Shown here piece by piece: positions 28,833 to 38,566 of a stretch of 64,000 nucleotides of DNA. The notes beneath the pieces were generated by a model. That model was given only the letters and a program-made list of their open reading frames with translations, searched no databases and was not told where the DNA came from. This DNA is from an uncultured Kordiimonas sp. GTDB lineage: Bacteria > Pseudomonadota > Alphaproteobacteria > Sphingomonadales > Kordiimonadaceae. The stretch spans positions 310,001 to 374,000 of the forward strand of contig CANLMI010000004.1 of the NCBI GenBank assembly GCA_947492375.1. Reading direction: 5' to 3'. Position numbers and translations under genes: made by a program. How positions within the stretch are numbered: the first letter of the stretch is position 1; each line of letters begins with the position of its first letter.

Positions 28833-29711
28833 TTACATTAACTTCAATAATGCGCGTTTTGTTGTAAACCTTGCTGTTAACATTGTAATCATTGCAGTGA
28901 ATACTGGCAAGATTAACAGCCACCAAAAATTGGAACTTTGTGGAAGCAATGCACCAATGAGCCCAGTATCCAGATTCTCGATAAGATTTGATATCATGTA
29001 AATCACAATCGCAGCAATGCTCGTGCCGATAGCCCCGCCCTTGAGGCCATGTAGCATGTATCGTTGGTCGAATGATTTCGCAATAATATCATCCTCTGCC
29101 CCCAGCATATGCATAATCTCTATGCTTTCTTTATGAGTTGCCAGTCCAGCTCTGCATCCAAATATTACAATTGATATTGTTGAAAGTATGATCATAAAAA
29201 CAACAGCGGTTAATAGCCAGCGGATTGTGCTGGCCAATTTGAAAATTTGCACGATCCATGCTTGATGATCATCAAGGCGTATATCCGAAGAAATTGTTTT
29301 AAGTCGTTGTTTTAAAGCAGAAATATTAACGCTATCAGGTGAAATTAGTTTGATTTCAATGAGAGTTGGAACCGGTAAGGCGTTTTCAGTAGGTAATTCC
29401 CCAAGCCAAGGTGAAAGCATTTCGAGGACTTCTGCATCTGCAACGATATCAGCATATTCAATTCCAGGGGTAGCGCGCAGCATTTTAAGTGCCTGTGTCG
29501 TGTCTTGTGTGCGCATATCACTATCAGCATTAATGACTTGAACCGATAATGATGTAGTTAATCCTTGGCTCCACTTATTAAGGCCATTACCGAGGGTTAT
29601 AGCTAATACCAGCGACAGGGTTGATAGAAATAACATAACGGCTATTACCCACGGTAAAAGGGTGTCGCTTTGTTTTGTCGTGGGCAGGAAGGCTATTTTT
29701 GTGCGGAACAT
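28833..29711 (-). CDS. ftsX: Cell division protein FtsX
   Basis: Integral membrane partner of FtsE, 292 residues with four hydrophobic helices: one near residues 22-45, then three in the second half (LTAVVFMIILSTISIVIFGC, GGAIGTSIAAIVIYMIS, WLLILPVFTAMITML). The extracellular loop between the first two helices couples to peptidoglycan hydrolases or their activators at the septum. It overlaps the ftsE stop by one base, so the two are translated together. Confidence 0.93.
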   Translation of the reverse strand: MFRTKIAFLPTTKQSDTLLPWVIAVMLFLSTLSLVLAITLGNGLNKWSQGLTTSLSVQVINADSDMRTQDTTQALKMLRATPGIEYADIVADAEVLEMLSPWLGELPTENALPVPTLIEIKLISPDSVNISALKQRLKTISSDIRLDDHQAWIVQIFKLASTIRWLLTAVVFMIILSTISIVIFGCRAGLATHKESIEIMHMLGAEDDIIAKSFDQRYMLHGLKGGAIGTSIAAIVIYMISNLIENLDTGLIGALLPQSSNFWWLLILPVFTAMITMLTARFTTKRALLKLM

Positions 29712-30460
29712 TAGCTCATAGCCTTCATATCTGTGGGCTTTGGTAGATCAGAAGTATAAATTTCGGATCGGCTTGGTGCAGGGTCTGTCAGTTCTCTGGA
29801 GCCTGGTACTTGTTCGAGTTCGCCCTTCGATAACTTTAAGATTGGGGCACCAATACTTTTCACTAATTCATCATCATGTGTTGCAACGACAATCGTGGTG
29901 CCGATTTTGTTTAGTTCGATAAAGAGATGCATTAGTTTTCTCGACATCGATGGATCTACGTTACCTGTCGGCTCGTCTGCTACCAATAAATCAGGTTTGT
30001 TAATAACGGCTCTTGCAATTGCCACTCGCTGTTTTTCCCCACCAGATAAGGTGGCAGGGCGGGCATGCATGCGCTCCTCAAGGTCTACCCATGATAATAA
30101 CTCTTCAACATGGCTTGCTATGTCAGATTTTTTTGCGCCTTTGATTAACAGCGGGAGTGCAACATTATCAAATGCACTCAGGTGGTCAAAGAGCCGAAAG
30201 TCCTGAAATACAACGCCGATCCTTCTACGTAACCGAGGAAGGTCTCTTCGTTCCAGAGTGGCCATATCCTTGTTGAAAAAATGCATTAAACCACGTGACG
30301 GTCGATGGGCTAAATACATTAGTTTCAGTAAGGTAGTTTTGCCAGCTCCGGAAGGGCCGGTTAGAAAATGAAAAGAACCTTTATCTAATGAAAAACTGAT
30401 ATCCCTGAGTATCTCAGCTCCCATTCCATATCGCATGCCGACATTTTCAAAAGTTATCAT
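29711..30460 (-). CDS. ftsE: Cell division ATP-binding protein FtsE
   Basis: ABC ATPase of 249 residues with Walker A GPSGAGKTTL, signature LSGGEKQRVAIARA and Walker B DLLVADEPTGNVDP. FLTGPSGAGKTTLLKLMYLAHRPSRG is the FtsE type. It drives FtsX to regulate septal peptidoglycan hydrolysis. A C-terminal tail of about 30 residues rich in Ser/Pro/Thr extends past the usual end. Followed by ftsX and the DUF218 gene. Confidence 0.95.
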   Translation of the reverse strand: MITFENVGMRYGMGAEILRDISFSLDKGSFHFLTGPSGAGKTTLLKLMYLAHRPSRGLMHFFNKDMATLERRDLPRLRRRIGVVFQDFRLFDHLSAFDNVALPLLIKGAKKSDIASHVEELLSWVDLEERMHARPATLSGGEKQRVAIARAVINKPDLLVADEPTGNVDPSMSRKLMHLFIELNKIGTTIVVATHDDELVKSIGAPILKLSKGELEQVPGSRELTDPAPSRSEIYTSDLPKPTDMKAMS

Positions 30461-30676
30461 TATCGATCAAAACCCGGATTCATATGACGCTTGATAGCTA
30501 TAAAACTGTATTATTTTCAGATAAAATTACACATGCACAAGCAACAGTCTAGTCATGAAATGGCACAGGAAAAAAATCATACCTTTTTGCTTTTATTAAC
30601 TATATATCCGCTATGGTTATTGTATAAGGCAATATATTAATATTATTTCGAAACTGAAATAAATACGGATTGAGAC

Positions 30677-31744
30677 ATGATACTGGAATGTCCATCATGT
30701 GAATCGAAGTTTAAAATTCCTACGGGTGCGATTACAGAAGCAGGCCGTAAGGTTCGATGTGCGAATTGTCAAAATATCTGGCACGCAACATTTGATGATA
30801 TTTTTAAACCGCAACCCATCATTCTGTCGTCTGCGATTGTAGATGAGGAAGAGAAGGGCGTCGCTGTCAATGCAAATATTGAGAGTGAGCAACCTTCAGA
30901 GCCTCTAATAGATGCTGATGTTGCGGCGCAGGACCAGCAGGCTTCTGTATTATCAGACGCTGACATCCCGGAAAATGATTATCAAGGCAGTGGTGATCAG
31001 AAGGTAGATCAAGTTAGCGAGCAGTCTGCTCAAAATTTGGGTGGTGATGTTGTAGAACAGGCAACTGACTTTATTGCGACTATAAAATCTGGGCTTGAAG
31101 AGACAGATTTTGAAGAGGACGATTTTGCTACTGTAGATGGCATGGAAGGCAGTGAAGAAGATTATCTAGCACGTCAGCGTACAGAGAAACGCAAAGACTT
31201 TAAGAATTTTTTACTGGCAAGAAAACGGAAATTTATAACAATTGGCTGGGCTGTTTTAATTGTTTTTTGGGTATCGCTTATCACTACATTTTTCTTTTTT
31301 AAAGAGAGTGTTGTTGCTTTTTTTCCGGCAGCGAATGCGTTTTATTCCTCAGTAGAAAATGTTGATTATACTGAAGAGTTTCAGCCTGTAGAGGGCGAGG
31401 TTTTAACTGCGCCGATCACAGAATCTGTAACCCGTCTGGAGGCTTATATTTTACCTCCTCCTACTTTGGAGAATGTTGACGGACGCCAGATATTGATTGT
31501 TCGTGGATATGTTGAAAATAAAGGCGGGCGTGCGGCAACAGTACCACAACTGGAATTACAGGTATTAGATAACCGAGGCCGGGTTATTCAAAACTGGGTG
31601 CATGAACCAGAAGGCTCTATTATTACTCGCGGGACTAAGCTTAATTTTGAAACGACTTTGTCACCTGTGCCATCCGGTGTTGTGCGCGCTGTAGTGAAGG
31701 TAATTGAAGGATCGAAGTCCTCTGCGCGTGCGGAATATAGTTAA
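30677..31744 (+). CDS. MJ0042-type zinc-finger and membrane protein
   Basis: Protein of 355 residues with an N-terminal zinc finger of the MJ0042 family: LECPSCESKFKIP and VRCANCQNIWHAT supply four Cys ligands. An acidic disordered linker (about 50-165), one membrane helix (IGWAVLIVFWVSLITTFFFF, about 187-208) and a C-terminal beta-domain (GRQILIVRGYVENKGGRAATVPQLELQVLDNRGRVI, DUF3426-like) follow. It is divergent from ftsEX, as is common in alphaproteobacteria. It may be an envelope or division-linked regulator; inference. Confidence 0.85.
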   Translation: MILECPSCESKFKIPTGAITEAGRKVRCANCQNIWHATFDDIFKPQPIILSSAIVDEEEKGVAVNANIESEQPSEPLIDADVAAQDQQASVLSDADIPENDYQGSGDQKVDQVSEQSAQNLGGDVVEQATDFIATIKSGLEETDFEEDDFATVDGMEGSEEDYLARQRTEKRKDFKNFLLARKRKFITIGWAVLIVFWVSLITTFFFFKESVVAFFPAANAFYSSVENVDYTEEFQPVEGEVLTAPITESVTRLEAYILPPPTLENVDGRQILIVRGYVENKGGRAATVPQLELQVLDNRGRVIQNWVHEPEGSIITRGTKLNFETTLSPVPSGVVRAVVKVIEGSKSSARAEYS

Positions 31745-31978
31745 GGTACGGATTAATTGCTGTGCCGTTTGATAGTATATTTAGCGAATCGGTATTTTGG
31801 AAATATGCGAAATAGTACAAGCCAAGTCGCTATATATTTTGAAATGGGTAATAATAGTGCTCATTTAGGCCATAATTTGATGTTATTTTTCCTAAATCAT
31901 ATAAGAAATCAATAATTGTTGTGCTTGGTTAAGGATAATGATCAACATTATACAGTAACTTCTGAAAAGGTATTTATT

Positions 31979-32398
31979 TTGGCCCATATACTTATAGCTG
32001 AAGATGATCCCTCCGTGCGTGAGTTTGTATCTCGCGTACTCACTATGCATGGACATACAGTTATGGAAGCCGAAGACGGGTTGATGGCTGTCGATATGCT
32101 GGCAACAGAAGACTGTGATTTAATCTTAAGTGATATTGTTATGCCTGCAATGGATGGCATTTCATTAGCGCTTAAAATAAAAGCAGATTTCCCAGAATTG
32201 CCTATTATTTTAATGACGGGGTATGCCGATGAGCACCGTAGAGCGCATAATCTCTCGGCGCTTATCGATGGTTTAATGTTAAAGCCGTTTAACATGGAAC
32301 AGCTCTTGGCAAAGATTAACAATGCGCTTGAGCAAGCGCGTGCCCGCAAAGCTGCATATAGCGCTAAGAAAGAAGTTTATTCATCTGCTAGCCAATAA
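31979..32398 (+). CDS. cpdR: CpdR-type single-domain response regulator
   Basis: Receiver-only protein of 139 residues. Acidic pocket EDD, phosphoacceptor Asp in LILSDIVMPAMDG, Thr in ILMTGYAD and Lys in MLKPFNMEQL are intact. The overall sequence resembles CpdR, which controls ClpXP-dependent proteolysis of cell-cycle regulators such as CtrA pathway targets. The TTG start at 31979 has AAAAGG at eight-base spacing; the longer frame from 31916 adds residues with no family support. A basic tail (ARARKAAYSAKK) follows the receiver. It overlaps lysA tail-to-tail by 22 bases. Confidence 0.85.
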   Translation: MAHILIAEDDPSVREFVSRVLTMHGHTVMEAEDGLMAVDMLATEDCDLILSDIVMPAMDGISLALKIKADFPELPIILMTGYADEHRRAHNLSALIDGLMLKPFNMEQLLAKINNALEQARARKAAYSAKKEVYSSASQ

Positions 32399-33663
32399 GG
32401 AACTTGGTCTAGTTTAATGAGGTCTTCCAATGATTGACGCTTCCTGATAATAGCGAATTTATCCCCGCTTACTAAAACCTCTGGAATAAGCGCACGGCTA
32501 TTATATGTTGATGCCATCACGGCGCCGTATGCACCCGCAGATTTAATAACCGCCAGATCGCCAGCGGTCATCGGGCTGGTGGGCCGTGCTTTTGCAAAGG
32601 TGTCACCTGTTTCACAGACAGGGCCGACAAAGTCTGCTGAAACTTTATTGCCTTGCTCACCGCCGGTTTGTGAGGGCTCCTTTACGGGGATGATGTCATG
32701 ATATGCATCATACATTGCAGGCCGCGATAGATCATTCATTGCTGCATCAAGAATATAGAAAACTTTGTTCTCGCTTTCTTTTTCATAAAGCATTGATGTG
32801 AGTAACACACCAGCATTACCAGCAATCAACCGCCCTGGCTCAAGGATAATGCTGCAATCAAGGTCACCGAGGACCTTGTTGATCATTGCACCATACGCGC
32901 CTGGTGACGGCGGCGTTTCAGCGTCTGGATCATAAGGAATACCCAGCCCGCCACCTAAGTCGATATGCTGGATATCATGGCCTTGTGTCCTAAGGTTGAT
33001 AACTAGGTCTACCACTTTTCTAAAAGCGGCCTCGAACGGTTTCAGGTCTGTTAGCTGCGAACCAATGTGTACGTCAACACCAACGGCGTTCAGGTTTGAT
33101 AGTTCGGCAATACGTGCGTAAACACGGGATACCCGCACCCACGGAATACCGAATTTATTCTCTGCCTTACCAGTTGAGATTTTAGCATGTGTTTTGGCAT
33201 CAACATCAGGGTTAACCCGCACCGACACAGGTGCTATCATATTCATGCTTTTGGCGACAGCGTTCAGAACTTCAAGTTCTGCTTCACTTTCAACATTAAA
33301 TTGTTTGATATTTGCACTGAGAGCGTCTCGCATTTCATCGGGTGTTTTACCAACGCCAGAGAATACGATTTTTTCAGCAGGGATACCCGCAAGCAAGGCC
33401 CGTTTTAGCTCACCACCGCTAACTACATCAGCACCAGAGCCTTCTTTCGCAAGAGTTTTCAATACCGCCTGATTACTGTTTGCCTTAACGGCGAAACATA
33501 TAAGGGCGTCCAATCCTTCAAATGCTTCGTTAAAAACACGGAAATGGCGTTGAAGGGTCGCGCTTGAGTACACGTAAACCGGTGTACTAACTTCAGCGGC
33601 GATATCGCTAAGATTTACATCCTCTGCATAGAGGCTTCCATCACGGTATTGAAAATGATCCAT
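32377..33663 (-). CDS. lysA: Diaminopimelate decarboxylase
   Basis: PLP enzyme making L-lysine from meso-DAP, 428 residues. The PLP Lys lies in ICFAVKANSNQAVL, HIGSQLTDLKPFE and DLGGGLGIPYD form the barrel motifs, and EPGRLIAGNAGVLL and the C-terminal CETGDTFAK carry the substrate-binding and active-site Cys residues. Last gene of the argH-lptM-lysA string. Confidence 0.96.
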   Translation of the reverse strand: MDHFQYRDGSLYAEDVNLSDIAAEVSTPVYVYSSATLQRHFRVFNEAFEGLDALICFAVKANSNQAVLKTLAKEGSGADVVSGGELKRALLAGIPAEKIVFSGVGKTPDEMRDALSANIKQFNVESEAELEVLNAVAKSMNMIAPVSVRVNPDVDAKTHAKISTGKAENKFGIPWVRVSRVYARIAELSNLNAVGVDVHIGSQLTDLKPFEAAFRKVVDLVINLRTQGHDIQHIDLGGGLGIPYDPDAETPPSPGAYGAMINKVLGDLDCSIILEPGRLIAGNAGVLLTSMLYEKESENKVFYILDAAMNDLSRPAMYDAYHDIIPVKEPSQTGGEQGNKVSADFVGPVCETGDTFAKARPTSPMTAGDLAVIKSAGAYGAVMASTYNSRALIPEVLVSGDKFAIIRKRQSLEDLIKLDQVPYWLADE

Positions 33664-33686
33664 AGGGGTATTCTTTATTGATTAAG

Positions 33687-33800
33687 TTAGTCAATTGCTG
33701 TTTGTGTTGGTGGCTCAAGCTCACCTTTCTTACCGCAAGCAGTAAGGCCAAGCGCGCCTGTAATCAAGCATACAGTTATCAAGATTTTGAGAAGTTTCAT
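33687..33800 (-). CDS. lptM: Small LptM-like lipoprotein
   Basis: Reading frame of 37 codons between argH and lys[11 protein letters not shown], then [20 protein letters not shown] and PTQTAID. The LTAC lipobox followed by GKKG is the hallmark of the YifL/LptM family, which aids assembly of the LptD lipopolysaccharide translocon. Its ATG overlaps the argH TGA by four bases (ATGA). The argH-lptM-lysA order is conserved in proteobacteria. It falls under usual length cut-offs. Confidence 0.9.
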   Translation of the reverse strand: MKLLKILITVCLITGALGLTACGKKGELEPPTQTAID

Positions 33801-35266
33801 GATAAGTCTTTCTTTGCTGTTTGAATGGCCGATTGCACGTTAAGAGGGGAGGTGCCGCCAAATGATGTACGGCTTTGAACCGATGCTTCAACGCTAAGAA
33901 CATCAAAAATATTTTCTGAAACTCTTGGCTCAATTGCCTGCATGGCTTCCAGTGATAAGTCTTTTAACTCAATATTTTGGTTTTCAGCTTCTTTCACAAT
34001 TGCCCCTGTTATATGATGGGCATCTCTGAAAGGTAAGTTTAGTTCACGAACTAACCAATCGGCTAGATCGGTTGCAGTCGAGAACGAAGCTCTTGCGGCA
34101 GTTGCCATTTCATCTTTGTTGGGTTTTAAATCATCTATCATGCCGGTCATTGCGGTCAGGCAAAGTTCAAAATCATCAACAGCCTTGAAAACGGGTTCTT
34201 TGTCTTCCTGCATGTCTTTTGAATAGGCAAGGGGTAGGCCTTTCATGACAACAAGCAATCCATTTTGTGCCCCCATAATGCGCCCAACCTTCGCGCGGAT
34301 TAATTCTGCGGCGTCAGGGTTTCTTTTCTGAGGCATAATCGATGAACCGGTGGAAAAAGCGTCGGATAGCGTAAGGAATCCAAAGGCAGCACTTGCCCAT
34401 AAAACAATCTCATCCGCTAACCTTGAAAGGTGAACGGCTGAAATTGACAGGCAAGACAAAAGCTCAATCGCGAAATCACGGGCGGATACAGCGTCCAGTG
34501 AGTTTGCCATTGGGGCATCAAATCCCAGTAAATTAGCCGTCATATGGCGATCAATATCAAAGCCTGTTCCCGCAAGTGCCGCTGCACCTAATGGGCTTTC
34601 GTTTAAACGGTTACGACAATCATTAAGGCGCGAGCGATCGCGCTTGAACATTTCAAAATATGCCATCAGGTGATGGCCGAGGGTAACAGGTTGTGCTGTT
34701 TGTAGATGTGTAAAGCCGGGCATAACCCAATCCGCATGCTTTTCTGCTTGGGTCAATAAGCTCCTGAGCAATCCGTCATATAATGTATCGATTGTATCAA
34801 TAGCACCGCGGCACCATAAGCGAAAGTCGGTGGCAACTTGATCATTGCGTGAGCGTGCCGTATGCAGGCGTGCGCCAGCGTCCCCAATTAACTCTCGTAG
34901 GCGTGCCTCGACATGCATATGGATGTCTTCAAGCGCGGCATCATAAGTCATTTCACCACGTTCGATTTCCCCCTTGATCTGATCAAGGCCTTCTAAAATA
35001 GCTTTAAGATCCGCGTCCGAGATAATATTCTGTTTTGCAAGCATTGTTGCATGCGCTTTTGAACCCTGTATGTCTTCCCTATATAGGCGTTTGTCAAAGT
35101 CAATGGATGCATTAATCTCAGCCATGATGGCGCTTGGGCCCCCGCTAAAACGCCCTCCCCACATTGTTTGTCCATCTGAAGCGCTATTATGTCGCAATGC
35201 CATGTCATCACTAGAGTGTGTATTGTTTTCTGGATCTGTGTGACTATTTAAATGTTTATCGCTCAT
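33797..35266 (-). CDS. argH: Argininosuccinate lyase
   Basis: Cleaves argininosuccinate to arginine and fumarate. A fumarase-superfamily protein of 489 residues; the signature [30 protein letters not shown] and [16 protein letters not shown] are intact. Conserved sequence starts at MWGGRFSGG (residue about 35), so the first 34 residues, polar and Ser/Asp/His-rich, may be an unusual extension or the result of an over-early start. It is coupled to the lptM-like gene by ATGA. Confidence 0.95.
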   Translation of the reverse strand: MSDKHLNSHTDPENNTHSSDDMALRHNSASDGQTMWGGRFSGGPSAIMAEINASIDFDKRLYREDIQGSKAHATMLAKQNIISDADLKAILEGLDQIKGEIERGEMTYDAALEDIHMHVEARLRELIGDAGARLHTARSRNDQVATDFRLWCRGAIDTIDTLYDGLLRSLLTQAEKHADWVMPGFTHLQTAQPVTLGHHLMAYFEMFKRDRSRLNDCRNRLNESPLGAAALAGTGFDIDRHMTANLLGFDAPMANSLDAVSARDFAIELLSCLSISAVHLSRLADEIVLWASAAFGFLTLSDAFSTGSSIMPQKRNPDAAELIRAKVGRIMGAQNGLLVVMKGLPLAYSKDMQEDKEPVFKAVDDFELCLTAMTGMIDDLKPNKDEMATAARASFSTATDLADWLVRELNLPFRDAHHITGAIVKEAENQNIELKDLSLEAMQAIEPRVSENIFDVLSVEASVQSRTSFGGTSPLNVQSAIQTAKKDLS

Positions 35267-35299
35267 GATATTATGATTGATCCATAGTTGGAGATTACA

Positions 35300-35944
35300 A
35301 TGCTATATAAAAATTTCTTTGCATCACTATCCATTTTAGCTTTGATGGCTTGCTCTGAAGCGCCTGAAGATGTGAATGCATCAGAAGAGATAGCATCAAA
35401 TGCTGCTACTGCAACCGAAATCAGCGAAATAGCGCCTTCTCCTGCGACACAATCAGGTGATTTTAAGTCATATCTGAAAGGTGAGATGGCTAACCTTCTT
35501 TACACAGAAGAAAAATCACCATTGTCTGGTCATATTTTTATTAATGAAGCAGGCGATGCTGTTGCATTAAAAGAATTCACCGGTAAGGCGATGCTGATAA
35601 ATTTCTGGGCAAGTTGGTGCGCACCTTGTCGTATTGAAATGCCGGCACTCGGGCGTTTGCAGGCCGCTGTTGGCGATGAAAATTTTGAAGTTGTAGCAAT
35701 CAGTGTTGATCGCGGTGGCTTATCTGACGCGAAACAAGCCCTGGAAGATTGGGGGGTTGAAGGGTTGGCCTTATATAATGATCCAACAATGAAAATCGCT
35801 TTTGATCTTGCAAAAGGGGCCTTGCCATCAAGCTTTGTCGTTGACCGCGATGGTAATTTCCGCGCTCTATATATCGGGCCACTTGAGTGGGATGCCCCTG
35901 AAGCGATTGAGCTTTTCACAGCACTTCGTGACGGTAAAATATAA
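35300..35944 (+). CDS. TlpA-family thiol:disulfide lipoprotein
   Basis: Thioredoxin-fold protein of 214 residues with a lipoprotein signal ([11 protein letters not shown]), a short Ala/Glu-rich linker and a TlpA/ResA-like domain. The active site is [14 protein letters not shown] (CxxC) and the cis-Pro segment is [14 protein letters not shown]. It reduces periplasmic disulfides, for example in cytochrome c or CuA maturation. ATG at 35300 has TTGGAGA upstream. Divergent from argH, a frequent arrangement in alphaproteobacteria. Confidence 0.88.
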   Translation: MLYKNFFASLSILALMACSEAPEDVNASEEIASNAATATEISEIAPSPATQSGDFKSYLKGEMANLLYTEEKSPLSGHIFINEAGDAVALKEFTGKAMLINFWASWCAPCRIEMPALGRLQAAVGDENFEVVAISVDRGGLSDAKQALEDWGVEGLALYNDPTMKIAFDLAKGALPSSFVVDRDGNFRALYIGPLEWDAPEAIELFTALRDGKI

Positions 35945-35952
35945 AAGGATAT

Positions 35953-36639
35953 TTAGCCCAGTTTTTTAATGTCTTTGGGTAGCTCATCCTGAAATACGGT
36001 TTCTTCTTCCAGTTTTGCTTCTTTTATCCACCTCTGAATCAAGGGGTGGTTCAAGATTGCTTCCATATATACTGCTGATACATCACTGACTTTAATGTCA
36101 TAGGTTTTAAACCTGCTAACAACTGGTGCATACATCATGTCAGCAGCACCAAAGTCACCAAAGAGAAAGGGGCCGTTGTCTCCGTATTTGGTGCGACATT
36201 CCTGCCAAATATTGTCGATCCGGTTGATATTGGCTGCAACTTCGTCGCTTAAGGATAAATTCGTCCATTGCCCTCGGAAGTTCATCGGGGCATGTTGCCT
36301 CAATGCCATAAAACCACTATGCATTTCAGCGGTGATGCTGCGGGCATGGCCATAGACCTTAAGGTCATCTGGCCACCAGTATTTTTCCGGGTTAAGGCGG
36401 GAGCAATAATCAATGATTGCAAGAGAATCCCATATTTTCTGCCCACCGTGATGCAAAACAGGCACGCACCGTGTAGGGCTTAAGTCTTGTATTTCGGCAT
36501 AAAATTCTGATGTGTCGAGGGGCAATTTATATTCATCAAAGTCAAGCCCTGTATGCGCCACTGCAAGCCACCCCCGGAGTGACCAGCTTGAATATGTTTT
36601 TGTACCAATGATAATTCTGGGTGTCTCAGATGGTTGCAT
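35953..36639 (-). CDS. Glutathione S-transferase family protein
   Basis: Protein of 228 residues with an N-terminal thioredoxin-like GST domain (IIIGTKTYSSWSLRGWLAVAHTGLDFDEYKLP) and a helical C-terminal domain (about 90-215). KIWDSLAIIDYCSRLNP carries the glutathione gamma-Glu-binding Asp-Ser pair in place of ESxxI. The S-S-W-S-L-R motif places it with the zeta/maleylacetoacetate-type or a bacterial-specific group. Substrate unknown. Confidence 0.85.
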   Translation of the reverse strand: MQPSETPRIIIGTKTYSSWSLRGWLAVAHTGLDFDEYKLPLDTSEFYAEIQDLSPTRCVPVLHHGGQKIWDSLAIIDYCSRLNPEKYWWPDDLKVYGHARSITAEMHSGFMALRQHAPMNFRGQWTNLSLSDEVAANINRIDNIWQECRTKYGDNGPFLFGDFGAADMMYAPVVSRFKTYDIKVSDVSAVYMEAILNHPLIQRWIKEAKLEEETVFQDELPKDIKKLG

Positions 36640-36749
36640 GGCCTTTTACCTTATAATCAAATGATTAGCTGTTTTCACACAAGACATTGTTACCATCAAA
36701 CGATAAAAAGTTTACGTGTGAAAAAGGTAAAATCTTTTATGGTGAATAA

Positions 36750-37523
36750 ATGATCAAGGGACCAAATCAGCAAACTGTATCTATTATTGTGCCTGTTTTA
36801 AACGAAGCAGATACAATTATTGCTACTTTACGCCACTTGAATGTGTTGAGCCCTGCGCCTCATGAAGTGATTGTTGTTGATGGTCATAGCGATGACCAGA
36901 CCGTTGAATTAGTGCATAATTATGCAGAAACCTCTGTAATTCCAATACGTTTAATTAGCACAGAGAGGCGTTGTCGTGCCAGCCAGATAAATGCTGGTGT
37001 CAAAAATGCTACTGGTGATCTTGTCGCCTTTTTGCATGCGGATACATGGTTATCGCCCGATGCAATCTCTGTTATGAAAAATGTTATGCAAAACCCAGGT
37101 GTTGCGCTCGCCGGGTTTATAGCAATTATTCAAGGCAACCAAAAAACTTGGTGGATGATTAACCTGCATCATATTTTAAAAACATATTATGCGCCGCTGA
37201 TTTTCAGGCCACATTTGTTTTTTAAGGGTGCGCGTTTATTGTTTGGTGATCAGGTAATGTTTATGCGCCGCGCTGATTTCCTTACATGCGGTGGTTTTGA
37301 TGATGATATGGTCATCATGGAGGAAGCCAATCTTTGTCTTAAGGTCGTGAAAGCTAATCTTGGGCGTGTTAGGCTAGTTAACCGGACAGTCGTAACGTCG
37401 GATCGACGGATCGCAGAGTGGGGCGGACTTAAATCAACTCTTTTACATTTTTATATTGGTATTTTATGGGGTGTTGGTGTTTCACCACAGTATTTAAAAC
37501 GATTTTATAATGACTTTAGGTAA
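36750..37523 (+). CDS. Family 2 glycosyltransferase
   Basis: GT-A fold protein of 257 residues: VSIIVPVLNEADTIIATLRHL, EVIVVDGHSDDQTVELV, INAGVKNATGDLVAFLHADTWL (DxD-type HAD) and GGFDDDMVIMEEANLCLKV. It resembles the TIGR04283 group. No glycan partners lie nearby. The ATG at 36750 is convincing and a hairpin terminator follows the stop. Confidence 0.85.
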   Translation: MIKGPNQQTVSIIVPVLNEADTIIATLRHLNVLSPAPHEVIVVDGHSDDQTVELVHNYAETSVIPIRLISTERRCRASQINAGVKNATGDLVAFLHADTWLSPDAISVMKNVMQNPGVALAGFIAIIQGNQKTWWMINLHHILKTYYAPLIFRPHLFFKGARLLFGDQVMFMRRADFLTCGGFDDDMVIMEEANLCLKVVKANLGRVRLVNRTVVTSDRRIAEWGGLKSTLLHFYIGILWGVGVSPQYLKRFYNDFR

Positions 37524-37540
37524 GGCCTATCTGAAACAAT

Positions 37541-37572
37541 AAACCCGGTAGTATGCCGGGTTTGCTGTTATT
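37541..37572 (+). terminator. Rho-independent terminator after the glycosyltransferase gene
   Basis: Inverted repeat AAACCCGG / CCGGGTTT with a seven-base loop, followed by a T-rich stretch (GCTGTTATTT). The stem is GC-rich in AT-rich surroundings. It can also serve the leftward gene on the opposite strand. Confidence 0.75.
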
Positions 37573-37588
37573 TATATTGTTAAAGTGA

Positions 37589-38464
37589 TCAACGGGTTGG
37601 GGTAGGTTCGCCTTCACCAGTATAGTCATAAAAACCTCGGCCACTTTTGCGCCCTAACCATCCTGCTTCCACATATTTTACAAGAAGGGGGCATGGACGG
37701 TATTTGCTGTCTGCAAGGCCTTCATATAAAACCTGCATGATCGCTAAGCATGTATCAAGGCCGATAAAATCAGCAAGCGTTAGAGGGCCCATAGGGTGAT
37801 TGGTTCCAAGTTCCATGCCGCGGTCGATTGCACGAACAGAGCCAACACCTTCATAAAGTGTGTAGATGGCTTCATTGATCATGGGCATCAGGATACGGTT
37901 TACGATAAAGCCCGGGAAGTCTTCTGCTGTTGCAGTTATTTTTCCAAGGCGATCAGTATAGTCATGAAGGATTTTGAATGTTGCTTCTGATGTTGCGATG
38001 CCGCTAATCAATTCAACGAGCTTCATAATTGGCACAGGGTTCATGAAGTGAACACCCATGAAGCGATCAGGGCGATCAGTGTTGGACGCTAAGCGAGTGA
38101 TCGAAATTGATGATGTGTTTGATGCTATCAAGGCATCTTTGTTCAATGTCTTGCATAACTCTTTGAAAATGGACACTTTTACGGATTCATTTTCAGTTGC
38201 AGCTTCGATAACAAGGTCACAATCTGAAAGTGCTACTAGATTATCAGCCAATGAAATTCGTTCCAGGATTTCATCTGATTGCTCAGGCGTCATTTGTCCT
38301 TTCGCAACTTGGCGGCCGAGGTTCTTTTCGATGACGGCCTTGCCCTTAGTTGCTTGCTCCATGGAGACATCACTAAGAATAACATCCATGCCTGCAACAG
38401 CCGTTACATGTGCAATACCATTTCCCATTTGGCCTGCGCCAATTACACCAACATTTTTGATCAT
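37589..38464 (-). CDS. 3-hydroxybutyryl-CoA dehydrogenase
   Basis: Protein of 291 residues. The NAD loop VGVIGAGQMGNGIAHV, ASNTSSISIT, the catalytic His in GVHFMNPVPIMKLVE and FPGFIVNRILMPMINEA are intact, and GRGFYDY closes the protein. It oxidises 3-hydroxyacyl-CoA in fatty-acid or butyrate/PHB-linked metabolism. It is downstream of etfB-etfA, separated by 102 bases that include a hairpin; electron-transfer flavoprotein would take electrons from acyl-CoA dehydrogenases in the same pathway. Confidence 0.94.
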   Translation of the reverse strand: MIKNVGVIGAGQMGNGIAHVTAVAGMDVILSDVSMEQATKGKAVIEKNLGRQVAKGQMTPEQSDEILERISLADNLVALSDCDLVIEAATENESVKVSIFKELCKTLNKDALIASNTSSISITRLASNTDRPDRFMGVHFMNPVPIMKLVELISGIATSEATFKILHDYTDRLGKITATAEDFPGFIVNRILMPMINEAIYTLYEGVGSVRAIDRGMELGTNHPMGPLTLADFIGLDTCLAIMQVLYEGLADSKYRPCPLLVKYVEAGWLGRKSGRGFYDYTGEGEPTPTR

Positions 38465-38518
38465 ATTCTATCCCGCCCTGCTATTAGGCTCTCTCAATCA
38501 ATAAAAACACTATATACA

Positions 38519-38547
38519 ATAAGGGCGCCCATAATGGACGCCCTTAG
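38519..38547 (-). terminator. Hairpin between etfA and 3-hydroxybutyryl-CoA dehydrogenase genes
   Basis: Inverted repeat AAGGGCG / CGCCCTT with a loop of about 11 bases (38521-38545), read from the etfA side. No strong T-run follows, so it may attenuate etfBA transcription or give partial read-through. Confidence 0.55.
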
Positions 38548-38566
38548 GTAAATTTGAAAGGTTTTT

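Noticed and set aside
28831-28926. Longer YdcF-type protein starting inside ftsX
   Set aside because: The extra residues overlap the ftsX coding end; the ATG at 28830 directly after the ftsX stop is the natural start.
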